Assembly (NCBI GenBank): GCA_009774145.1
Contig: VSND01000010.1
Coordinates: 4,532 to 68,531, forward strand
Source of the DNA: Lachnospiraceae bacterium
GTDB taxonomy: Bacteria; Bacillota; Clostridia; Lachnospirales; Lachnospiraceae
Reading direction: 5' to 3'
DNA: 64,000 nt
The notes under the pieces are model-generated. The model made no database searches. It had not been told where the DNA came from and saw nothing but the letters and a program-made list of their open reading frames with translations. Numbering within the stretch: position 1 is the first letter of the stretch; every line of letters starts with the position of its first letter. The translations under genes and the position numbers were made by a program. Positions 43,035 through 50,821 of the stretch are shown piece by piece.

Positions 43035-44050
43035 ATATAATTTCCCATTCCCGCATCTCTTAAAAGCTCTGCGCCCAGCCAGAGGATCACCAGAAGCTGC
43101 AGAACGGCAAAGACCGCCATGGGCATCATGGATTCCCCGTTAAAACATTCCTGATATCCGGCAAAGGCCACGATCTGCAAAACCAGCGGCGTCAGAAATT
43201 CTCCCGGTGCGGTCATCATATAAAGTATTGCCAGAACACAGGGCAGATATCCATACGACTGGTCCATATACGGCAGAACGTATCCCGTAAAAAGTACGCA
43301 GAACAGAAACAGGCGAAGAAGATGCAGGCCCTTTTGTTCCGGTTTTCCCATACTGAACAGATACAGAAACAGCACGGACAGACCGCCTGCAAGAAACAGT
43401 CCCACCAGCGCCAGCGGATCGATCCGCTGTCCCTGCACCGCCTCTCTTCCCACGATCTCATAGACATTGGGCCAGTGAAAGGTAACCAGCGTATAGCCGG
43501 CGCCAAGCCATGCCCGACAGGCATGGAAAAATCTCGCTCCGCCTGCCGCCAGCAGCAGAAGAAGCTGCTCTGCTTTCAGCCTCCGGTTCTGCCACAGCAC
43601 CACACATCCCGTCAGAAGCCCCGCATATCTCACGGACCACAGAAGCAGCACTGCTGTCACGATGGTGAACAGCCAAGCACCCCATGATTTTTCCGACTGC
43701 ATCAGAAAAAGCAGCGCACAGAGAAACAGAAGGGCGCCCACACAGGCATTGCCGCGCAGGATCGTCCCCTCTGCCACGCCCACCGGCAGAATCAGAAGGA
43801 GCCCATAAGTCACCAGCGCCTTTTTTCGGCTTGCGGTCAGACGCTGCACCAGCGCCGCCGCCGCCGCTGCCAGATACCATTCCGCCAGCACATACGGCCA
43901 GTGGGGCAGCCCGGTCTCAAAGGGCGTGCGCAGAAGATATGCCGCGCCCGTGATGCAGACCGCCAGAAGCCCTTCCAGAAATTCAAACTGTACCGTTCCC
44001 ATACGAAACGTCCGGAACAGAAGTCCCCGGAGCAGATCATCCACACGCAT
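43016..44050 (-). CDS. GT-C-like membrane protein, N-terminally reduced relative of the next gene
   Basis: 344 aa with about nine hydrophobic segments. Its middle and end parallel the 44037-45269 protein: FHWPNVYEIVG against IKFPNIYQVIG, and PYMDQSYGYL against PHMHERYLYL. It lacks the first-loop acidic motif (ADDWSIYW) seen in the neighbour, where GT-C enzymes place catalytic residues. It may therefore be a non-catalytic or diverged duplicate. It overlaps genes on both sides. Confidence 0.65.
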   Translation of the reverse strand: MRVDDLLRGLLFRTFRMGTVQFEFLEGLLAVCITGAAYLLRTPFETGLPHWPYVLAEWYLAAAAAALVQRLTASRKKALVTYGLLLILPVGVAEGTILRGNACVGALLFLCALLFLMQSEKSWGAWLFTIVTAVLLLWSVRYAGLLTGCVVLWQNRRLKAEQLLLLLAAGGARFFHACRAWLGAGYTLVTFHWPNVYEIVGREAVQGQRIDPLALVGLFLAGGLSVLFLYLFSMGKPEQKGLHLLRLFLFCVLFTGYVLPYMDQSYGYLPCVLAILYMMTAPGEFLTPLVLQIVAFAGYQECFNGESMMPMAVFAVLQLLVILWLGAELLRDAGMGNYIWKRKK

Positions 44051-45269
44051 CCGTTATCCTCCCTTCTTCCTCCCTGTCCAGTCTCTGCCGGTCCCCTTCA
44101 TACCGGGGATACCGGTACAGGTCAAGTCCGATGACGATCAGTATGACCAGCTGCACAAAAGCCAGCACGCCGTAGGATACGCAGGGCGGCTTTTTTGTCA
44201 GATACTCCGCATAACCCACCACCGTCAGGAAACCCGTAGCGATAAACAGCCCGAAACGTTCCGGACGAATCAGCACGTAGATCAGCAGAAACGCATCCGT
44301 CAGATACAGATAACGTTCATGCATATGAGGAATAAAATATGTGGTCAGCAGTCCGAAAAACACCACCATCAGAATCACATATTCCTTCGTAATCCGCACT
44401 TCCTGATACGCCATCCAGAACAGCACCATCATCAGGATCCCCAGAATCAGATACATGCCCGCCCCCACGTATTCATCCAGAAAATACTGATTGCCGATCA
44501 CCTGATAAATATTGGGAAATTTGATCGACAAAGACCAGCGGTCCTTGCTCCCCTGAAAAGCATAGATCCCGATCAGTTCCGAAAACGGCCTTCCCGCCAG
44601 CCATGCCGGAAGGATCCCCAGCAGATACATGACCGGTATGGTCAGAAAATGCTTCAGTTCTACTTTCCTGCGCACCCACAGAATCACAAGAAACGGGAAG
44701 ATGAACAGTGTCTGCAGCTTCACGGCAAAGGCCGCGCCGTAAAACCACATGCCGGTCCAGTTCTTCCCCTTCAGCAAAAAGAGTACGCTGCACAGAATCA
44801 GAAAAGTATAGATGATATCGCACTGGGACCACACCGCCGCATTCAGGATCACGGTAGGCAGAAACAGAAAGAGACCGTACGCGAACTGCGCACGCTTCCG
44901 GCTTTTGGTGCATTCCGTCACGATCCCGGCGATGACCGCCGCTCCGGCAAATTCCAACAGACAGCAGATGCTTTTGAAAGCAGTCATGGCATTCACCGGA
45001 AGAAGCGTAATCCCGTACAGAAGGTACATAACCGGCGGCGCATAGTCATAAAAATCCTCCGCAAGTGCAGAAAATCCCCTGGTCCGAAGCTCCAGAAGCC
45101 AGCTGCTCCAGTAGATGCTCCAGTCATCCGCCACAAAAGAGCGCACCTGCACACGAACCAGGACTGCCAGCACACTGACCATTGCCAGAAAGAGGATTTC
45201 TGCGCCCTGTATCCTGTATGATCCAAAAGAAACTTCTTTTTTTATCCAATCTCTTACATATCGATCCAT
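44037..45269 (-). CDS. GT-C membrane glycosyltransferase (mannosyltransferase-like)
   Basis: 410 aa from the ATG at 45269, which has AGGAG upstream; a longer reading to 45326 lacks one. About ten hydrophobic segments. The first extracytoplasmic loop holds FVADDWSIYW with acidic residues, and a later PHMHERYLY motif is typical of polyprenyl-phosphate-sugar-using enzymes. It probably transfers the sugar made by the GT2 protein encoded just upstream. Confidence 0.8.
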   Translation of the reverse strand: MDRYVRDWIKKEVSFGSYRIQGAEILFLAMVSVLAVLVRVQVRSFVADDWSIYWSSWLLELRTRGFSALAEDFYDYAPPVMYLLYGITLLPVNAMTAFKSICCLLEFAGAAVIAGIVTECTKSRKRAQFAYGLFLFLPTVILNAAVWSQCDIIYTFLILCSVLFLLKGKNWTGMWFYGAAFAVKLQTLFIFPFLVILWVRRKVELKHFLTIPVMYLLGILPAWLAGRPFSELIGIYAFQGSKDRWSLSIKFPNIYQVIGNQYFLDEYVGAGMYLILGILMMVLFWMAYQEVRITKEYVILMVVFFGLLTTYFIPHMHERYLYLTDAFLLIYVLIRPERFGLFIATGFLTVVGYAEYLTKKPPCVSYGVLAFVQLVILIVIGLDLYRYPRYEGDRQRLDREEEGRITDACG

Positions 45270-45338
45270 ATCCGCTCCTGTCTCATTTCCCCTGCTCCGT
45301 ATATCCGCCAACTTCATATGGTCCAAAACCTGTACGGT

Positions 45339-46304
45339 TTATCTGAGGAACTTTTCAATGATAAACCGGGGCCTTCTCTTTGTCTCCAGATAGATCTTCC
45401 CGATGTATTCCCCGATCACGCCGATGGCCAGAAGCTGCAGGCCGCCGATGGCCCAGATGGACACAATCAGAGACGTCCAGCCGATGCTCGTATTGCCCAG
45501 AAAATGCTGAATCAGGGAATAAGCCAGCATGGCGATGCTGCACAGAAAGATAAACATCCCGAGAAATACAATGAGCCGGATAGGCTTGATGGAGAGAGAC
45601 GTGATCCCGTCCACCGCCAGTGCCAGCATCTTCTTCAGCGGATACTTGGACTCTCCCGCAAACCGCTCATGGCGCTCGTAGGTCACCACATCGGTCTGAA
45701 AGCCGATCATCGGCACGATGCCGCGAAGGAACAGATTCACCTCCTGGTAGTTCTCCATCTCCTGAAGCGCCCGCCTGCTCATAAGCCGGTAGTCCGCATG
45801 GTTGAAGACCACCTCGCCGCCCATCCGGTTGATGATCCTGTAAAAGCCCTCCGCTGTGAATTTTTTGAAAAAAGTATCCGTATTCCGGGCGCTGCGCACG
45901 CCGTAGACGATCTCGCAGCCCTCATAGTATTTCTCCACAAACTGGTCGATGACATCAATATCATCCTGCAGATCCGCATCCAGAGAGATCACCATATCCG
46001 CATATTCCTTCGCCGTCATCAGGCCACCCAGCAGGGCGTTCTGATGCCCGCGGTTTCTGGAAAGCTTCACGCCCAGAAAGACGGGATTCTCCCGGTGCAG
46101 CTCTTCGATCATCTCCCAGGTCCGGTCTCTGGATCCGTCATTGACAAACAGGATCCGGCTGTCCTTCGAGATCATTTTTTGCTCCATCAGACTTTCAAGC
46201 TTCTCCAGAAGCCTCTTTGACGTCTCCGGCAGAACCTCCTGCTCATTGTAACATGGGATGACCAGATACAGAATCTGCCCCCTTTGATTTCTCATATCTT
46301 CCAT
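45339..46304 (-). CDS. GT2 glycosyltransferase with membrane tail (polyprenyl-phosphate sugar synthase-like)
   Basis: 321 aa. GT-A domain with YLVIPCYNEQEVL and SLDADLQDD, then two C-terminal membrane helices (about 230-300), the GtrB/YkcC layout. It makes an undecaprenyl-phosphate sugar at the inner face, to be flipped and used by the GT-C proteins downstream. Five bases separate it from the DUF2304 gene. Confidence 0.9.
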   Translation of the reverse strand: MEDMRNQRGQILYLVIPCYNEQEVLPETSKRLLEKLESLMEQKMISKDSRILFVNDGSRDRTWEMIEELHRENPVFLGVKLSRNRGHQNALLGGLMTAKEYADMVISLDADLQDDIDVIDQFVEKYYEGCEIVYGVRSARNTDTFFKKFTAEGFYRIINRMGGEVVFNHADYRLMSRRALQEMENYQEVNLFLRGIVPMIGFQTDVVTYERHERFAGESKYPLKKMLALAVDGITSLSIKPIRLIVFLGMFIFLCSIAMLAYSLIQHFLGNTSIGWTSLIVSIWAIGGLQLLAIGVIGEYIGKIYLETKRRPRFIIEKFLR

Positions 46305-46309
46305 CGTTT

Positions 46310-46702
46310 TTATTCCTCTTCCTGTTCTTTTCCTGCCTTTGCCCTCTCCAGCTCAGCTTCCAGTTCCTGCAGCCGCTTTTCATTCAGCGCCACCATCTGA
46401 TCCAGCGTCCGGATGCTGTTGGACATCCTTGAGAGCGCTACGGTCAGAGAAAAAATAATCACCAGCGAAAAACAGAAGCCCAGGAAAAAAATCATGTTCA
46501 CCGGCGCATAGATGCCCAGAAAATCCGATACCACGATCAGAAGCTTCGGCACACAGTCAAAAAGCAGAAGCGCACACAATACCGCCATCCAGGACAGCGC
46601 ATATTTCAGTTCCAGACTCCGCCTGCGTATCATATTTACCAGAATCGCAAAGACAATCAGAATCGCAATCCCGATCACAATCTGTAATTTTACCGTCATC
46701 AT
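46310..46702 (-). CDS. DUF2304 membrane protein
   Basis: 130 aa. Three hydrophobic segments are followed by a charged coiled-coil tail (LEAELERAKAGKEQEEE). DUF2304 proteins regularly accompany GT2 enzymes in polysaccharide clusters and may help membrane association or flipping. It sits between two GT2 genes. Confidence 0.85.
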   Translation of the reverse strand: MMTVKLQIVIGIAILIVFAILVNMIRRRSLELKYALSWMAVLCALLLFDCVPKLLIVVSDFLGIYAPVNMIFFLGFCFSLVIIFSLTVALSRMSNSIRTLDQMVALNEKRLQELEAELERAKAGKEQEEE

Positions 46703-46720
46703 TGTTTCCGTTCTCCCGCC

Positions 46721-46789
46721 TCTATCTGCGCAGCCGTTCCATCAGGATCATCCGCGCCGCCCTTTCTATCTGCGCAGCCGTTCCATCAG
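46721..46789. repeat. 25-bp direct repeat at the 3' end of a GT2 gene
   Basis: Identical 25-bp copies at 46721-46745 and 46765-46789, period 44 bp, with weaker similarity continuing beyond. The second copy is the end of the GT2 gene (encoding LMERLRR and the stop). The first is a stranded duplicate downstream of the stop, still able to encode the same residues. Confidence 0.9.
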
Positions 46790-47455
46790 AATCGCCAGCG
46801 TCACTTTGATCATATAGTAAACCGACCGGAGCCCTCCGATGGAGGAAGTTCCTTCCTTCCGCTCCTTCATCACCACCGGCATCTCCGTCACTTTTTTTCC
46901 CATACGCAGGATCGCCATCACGCTCTCCGGCTCCGGGTAGTCCTTTGGATAGCTGCCCGCATAGATCCGCATCACATCCCGGTTCACCATCCGCATCCCG
47001 GAGGTGGGATCCGTCACCCGCTTTCCGGTCAACAGCCGGATCAGTGCGGAAAAATACCGGATTCCGATCCTGCGGAGTCCGGAGGACTGAAAGCCTTCTT
47101 TCTCGATAAATCGGGAACCAATGACCATATCGCTCTCTGTCTCCGCCAGCTCCTGCGCCATCCGCTCCAGATAGGCGGCATCGTGCTGTCCGTCTCCGTC
47201 AAACTGTACCGCCGCATCATAGTCATACTGGCAGGCGTAGATGTAACCGGTCTGCACGGCACCGCCGATCCCCAGGTTCACCGACAGATTCACATGATTC
47301 AGACCGTATTTCCGGCAGATATCCAGCGTCCCATCGGTGGAACAGTCGTTGATGACCACATAGTCGAAGTCCGGCGCGTGTATTTTAATGTCATCCACTG
47401 CCTTCAAAATGCTTCTGCATTCATTGTAGGCAGGAATAATCACAAGCTTTTTCAT
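46766..47455 (-). CDS. GT2 glycosyltransferase
   Basis: 229 aa, a GT-A domain only, with VIIPAYNECRSI, VQFDGDGQHD (DxD) and a C-terminal amphipathic helix rather than membrane spans. The DUF2304 protein downstream may supply the membrane part, as this pair is common. Its leader contains an 11-bp inverted repeat at 47495-47547. Confidence 0.88.
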   Translation of the reverse strand: MKKLVIIPAYNECRSILKAVDDIKIHAPDFDYVVINDCSTDGTLDICRKYGLNHVNLSVNLGIGGAVQTGYIYACQYDYDAAVQFDGDGQHDAAYLERMAQELAETESDMVIGSRFIEKEGFQSSGLRRIGIRYFSALIRLLTGKRVTDPTSGMRMVNRDVMRIYAGSYPKDYPEPESVMAILRMGKKVTEMPVVMKERKEGTSSIGGLRSVYYMIKVTLAILMERLRR

Positions 47456-47494
47456 AAATCATACTCCTTCGCATCCAGTCTCCGTTTCTCATGT

Positions 47495-47547
47495 ATCAAC
47501 AGAATATGCTTCTGGTTCATAAAGTACCGATCTGTGATTCTGTTGAT
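47495..47547 (-). promoter_or_regulatory. Inverted repeat in the leader of the GT2 operon
   Basis: Perfect 11-bp arms ATCAACAGAAT / ATTCTGTTGAT around 31 nt, 40 bp before the start codon. A TAGAAT -10-like box lies just upstream. No U-run follows, so an mRNA leader structure or operator is likelier than a terminator. Confidence 0.55.
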
Positions 47548-47586
47548 CGTGTATTGTGACATTCTACCACAAACCGGAAAATATTG

Positions 47587-49548
47587 CTACTTTTTTACAA
47601 ACTGCACCAGCACCCGCGCAATCCGGCACAGATCGGTAACCCATGCAAAGAGCACCTGATTTTCCCGAAGCGCCCGGTGTCCCTCTCTTAAGGACTCCAG
47701 ATAGGCATGAAGGCTTTTGCTGCTTGTCCCGCCATAGGACATATAGATCAGGATCTCCGGAAGATAGGAAAGACTTACCTGTCTCCGGTATAAAATGCGG
47801 ACCATGAATTCATAATCCGCCGCAATCCGGTAGTCGGTCCGATAGACGCCGAACCGGTCATACACTTCTTTTCTCAGATACATGGTAGGATGTCCCGGAA
47901 GCCAGCCGGTCCGGATGCTTCCCTGCCCCTGATGCCAGCGGCGCACGATCCGCTCTCCTTCCATATAATAGAGATCTCCATGGACTCCGTCCGTCCCTTC
48001 CGCCTCCATCACCTGTACCATCCGGGTAATCACATTGTCATCTGCATACCGGTCAAAGCAGCACCCGATAATGTCCCCGGAAGCCAGCCGGATCCCTTTG
48101 TTGATGGCGTCATAAATGCCGCCGTCCGGCTCGGAGATCCATATCACCCGGCCCGGCATCCGCTCTTCCATCCGGCGGATCAGTTCCATCGTCCCGTCTG
48201 TGGATCCGCCGTCCACAATGATATATTCCAGATTTTCATAATCCTGCCTGGCAACCTGATCCATGACACGTTCCAGATTGACGGCATCGTTGTACGTCGT
48301 CGTAATGACCGACACCTTCGGTAATGTACTCATCTGTTCTCCCCGGCCTGCCAGTTCGTGATACAGCTTCACATATTCCTGAAAACGGCCGTATTTTTCA
48401 TATTGTGCTGCCCGCCTGAGACAGGCTTTCCGGCTCTTTGGCTCCTCTTTTTCCAGAAGAACCGCCTGAAGAAGCGCTTCTGAATCCCCTTTGGGTACCA
48501 CTCTGCCGCAGCTTTCATCCAGGCTCTCCGGGCTGCCTCCGGTATCAAAGGTGATGACCGGCGTCCCGCAGGAGAGCGCTTCCAGATTCGTAGTCGGAAA
48601 ATTGTCCTCCAGCGTGGCATTGACGAACACATCCGCCATGGAATAATATTCCGCCAGCTCTCTGACCGAAGAAGTTCTCTCCAGCCCGATAACCTTCCCC
48701 GGAAGCCCTCGAATCTGCTTTTTCGAAAGTCCGATCAGAATGACCTGATATCCTTCGGGAAGACGCTCCGCCAGCCACAGCAGATACGAAAGGCCTTTGC
48801 GCCGCTCCCACACGTTCGCCACACCCAGAATCACGAATGTTCCGGAAAGTCCCAGAGTTTCCCGAAGCCGGCTCTCTGTCGGGCAGAACTGCTGCCGGTC
48901 GATTCCGTTCGGAATTACTTTTATTGGATATTCTTTCAAAAACGACTGCTCCGCCTCCGCCTTCAGCCATCTCGACGGCACCGCCAGCACCAGATCCGGC
49001 ACGCCGGTATAAGCGGCCTTCTTTCTTATATAATTCCTCTCTGTCCGGTTTTTAAACAATGCGTAGGGATAAGTTCTGCGGTATTCCCTGCAGCCGCTGC
49101 AGCCGGTCTTCCACCGGTCGCAGCCATGATAATCATAAAAAGCACAATGCCCCGTATAGGGCCAGCAGTCATGCAGGGTCCAGACAACCGGCTTTCCCGC
49201 TTCCTTCAGATATTCGAACAGGAGTTCTGTCTGAAGGATAAAACCGTGAATATTGTGCAGATGAATCACATCCGGATCCCACCTGCGAATCTGGCGGATG
49301 AGACGCCTGGTCTGTCCCTTCGAGGCAAACCCGTGCTCTCCTTTGAAAAACGTAGAGAGCACATGCAGCGCCATATCCGGCACCGATCCGAAACGGTATG
49401 CATGAATGCCTTCCGGCGCTTTCCGGCGGCCGTAGGCTACTAGAGGCACGTCCCCGTTTTTTTCCAGCGTATGACAGATATCCACCAGAATCCGGCCCAC
49501 ACTTCCGCTGCCGCATACGGTGCTGATCTGTAAAACTTTTATACTCAT
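47587..49548 (-). CDS. GT4-GT2 two-domain glycosyltransferase fusion
   Basis: 653 aa. Residues about 1-395 form a GT4 domain (GSGSVGRILVDICHTLEK, IHLHNIHGF, and ATLEDNFPTTNLEALSCGTP with the catalytic Glu). Residues about 406-653 form a GT2 domain (VSVITTTYND, VDGGSTDGTMEL, HPTMYLRKEVYD). Each half resembles a stand-alone enzyme. An internal ATG at 48333 with GGGGAG upstream could still start the GT2 part alone. Two successive sugar additions by one protein are likely. Confidence 0.9.
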   Translation of the reverse strand: MSIKVLQISTVCGSGSVGRILVDICHTLEKNGDVPLVAYGRRKAPEGIHAYRFGSVPDMALHVLSTFFKGEHGFASKGQTRRLIRQIRRWDPDVIHLHNIHGFILQTELLFEYLKEAGKPVVWTLHDCWPYTGHCAFYDYHGCDRWKTGCSGCREYRRTYPYALFKNRTERNYIRKKAAYTGVPDLVLAVPSRWLKAEAEQSFLKEYPIKVIPNGIDRQQFCPTESRLRETLGLSGTFVILGVANVWERRKGLSYLLWLAERLPEGYQVILIGLSKKQIRGLPGKVIGLERTSSVRELAEYYSMADVFVNATLEDNFPTTNLEALSCGTPVITFDTGGSPESLDESCGRVVPKGDSEALLQAVLLEKEEPKSRKACLRRAAQYEKYGRFQEYVKLYHELAGRGEQMSTLPKVSVITTTYNDAVNLERVMDQVARQDYENLEYIIVDGGSTDGTMELIRRMEERMPGRVIWISEPDGGIYDAINKGIRLASGDIIGCCFDRYADDNVITRMVQVMEAEGTDGVHGDLYYMEGERIVRRWHQGQGSIRTGWLPGHPTMYLRKEVYDRFGVYRTDYRIAADYEFMVRILYRRQVSLSYLPEILIYMSYGGTSSKSLHAYLESLREGHRALRENQVLFAWVTDLCRIARVLVQFVKK

Positions 49549-49634
49549 ATGATTCCTTTACATCTTTGTACGGCCCGTCTGTCAGAAATCTGTTCCTGCC
49601 GTATATGCCGCTTTCTTATTTTTCCAAACGGACG

Positions 49635-49668
49635 CCGCTACAGACGGAGTATGCTCCGCCTGCAGCGG
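49635..49668. repeat. Intergenic hairpin
   Basis: CCGCT-CAG-CGGAG / CTCCG-CTG-AGCGG arms with single-base bulges around a 4-nt loop. It lies 90 bp upstream of the GT4-GT2 start and has no U-run. Confidence 0.6.
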
Positions 49669-49730
49669 CTGGTCCCGGAAGAATTTATATAAAACAGCAC
49701 ATGGCGTTGCTGTTCCGATGTCTTCCGGCT

Positions 49731-49880
49731 TTCAGCCTGTTATGGGCATATGTTCCTGAAAGACCCATTGAAGGGCGCCGGTCCTTAGGCGCGGTCTTTT
49801 CGCGCCTTAGTACCGCTGCTGCCCTTCACTAAGCGCAAGCGGGGTCTGGGAGGAACATATGCCCATGGCAGGCGTCCGGG
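49731..49880. repeat. Dispersed palindromic repeat, full-length copy
   Basis: Outer arms 49742-49766 and 49842-49865 match over 22 of 25 positions. Inside lie GAAGGGC / GCCCTTC and GGCGCG / CGCGCC stems, giving a branched cruciform of about 125 nt. The left 50 bp aligns with 13261-13311. It has no ORF, no transposase and no target-site duplication that I can see. A MITE- or REP-like element is the best description. Confidence 0.8.
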
Positions 49881-49922
49881 GCAGAGCAGGTAATCAGAAG
49901 TTCATGATCATGAAACCGTGCG

Positions 49923-49951
49923 TTGCCCGTACCTTCTTTCTATGCTATACT
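49923..49951 (+). promoter_or_regulatory. Promoter of the fucosyltransferase-like gene
   Basis: TTGCCC (49923-49928), a 17-bp spacer and TATACT (49946-49951), 75 bp before the start codon. Confidence 0.65.
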
Positions 49952-50025
49952 TGCATTAACTGTTCATCTGCATCCTCAGATATCAGTGACACAGATTCAA
50001 TATATAGTATAAGCGAGGTATCTCA

Positions 50026-50808
50026 ATGATAATCATACAACCTTCCGGCGGTTTATGCAATAGAATGCGCGTGATTAATTCCGGATGGAGGCTTGCACGG
50101 GAGCGGCAGGAGAAGCTTCTCGTACTCTGGAACTGCAATCCGGAGCTGAACTGTCCGTTCGAAGCACTGTTCCGGCCGGTGACGGAATTTAAGATCACCA
50201 GCATTCATTCTGTAGCAGATCCGCGCAAGTTATTCTACCAGAAAACCGCCCGCAGTTACCTGACCAATGAAGAGCTGCTCGCCCACAGAGACCAGAACGG
50301 AGTCCTGAACCGGGACTATGTAACCGGTCTGAAGAGCAATCTTTATATTTTTACATGGGAATGGTTTTATCCTTCCGAAGATTACCATCTGTTTGTGCCC
50401 ACAGAAGCGCTGCAGATGCGGATCCATCAGATGACCGCCCGGTTCGGACGGTCCTGTGTAGGTGTGCATATCCGGAGAACAGACAACCAGCCTGCCATCG
50501 GGAAAAGTTCTACCGATGCATTTCTGGATTCCATGAAGAAAGAGATCGCCGCCGATCCGGATACCATGTTCTATCTGGCGACGGATGACATGAGGGAAGA
50601 AACACGGCTCCGGGAAGTCTATCCGGACCGTATCCTCTCCAATCAGAACCGGTGTCTTCGAAGAGACAGCCAGGAGGGCATGCAGGATGCCCTCCTGGAT
50701 CTCTACTGCCTCGCCGCCACCCGAAAGATCATCGGCAGCTATTTCAGCTCCTTTACCGATATTGCCGCAGATATGCACGGAATCCCTCTGTGCATTGCCG
50801 GGGAATAA
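50026..50808 (+). CDS. Fucosyltransferase-like glycosyltransferase (GT-B, O-FucT/GT11 type)
   Basis: 260 aa. The N-terminal IIIQPSGGLCNRMRVI is the glycine-rich nucleotide-sugar loop of fucosyltransferase-type proteins. VGVHIRRTDN is the HxRRxD motif, and FYLATDD and SYFSSFTDIA follow, as in alpha-1,2/1,6-fucosyltransferases. It lacks membrane segments. It is transcribed away from the polysaccharide operon, but its role probably belongs to it. GDP-fucose is the expected donor, by family only. Confidence 0.75.
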   Translation: MIIIQPSGGLCNRMRVINSGWRLARERQEKLLVLWNCNPELNCPFEALFRPVTEFKITSIHSVADPRKLFYQKTARSYLTNEELLAHRDQNGVLNRDYVTGLKSNLYIFTWEWFYPSEDYHLFVPTEALQMRIHQMTARFGRSCVGVHIRRTDNQPAIGKSSTDAFLDSMKKEIAADPDTMFYLATDDMREETRLREVYPDRILSNQNRCLRRDSQEGMQDALLDLYCLAATRKIIGSYFSSFTDIAADMHGIPLCIAGE

Positions 50809-50821
50809 AGGACAGCCTTTT

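Noticed and set aside
49566..49832. 88-codon plus-strand open frame in the intergenic region
   Set aside because: No ribosome site, and it runs into the palindromic element. Composition looks random.
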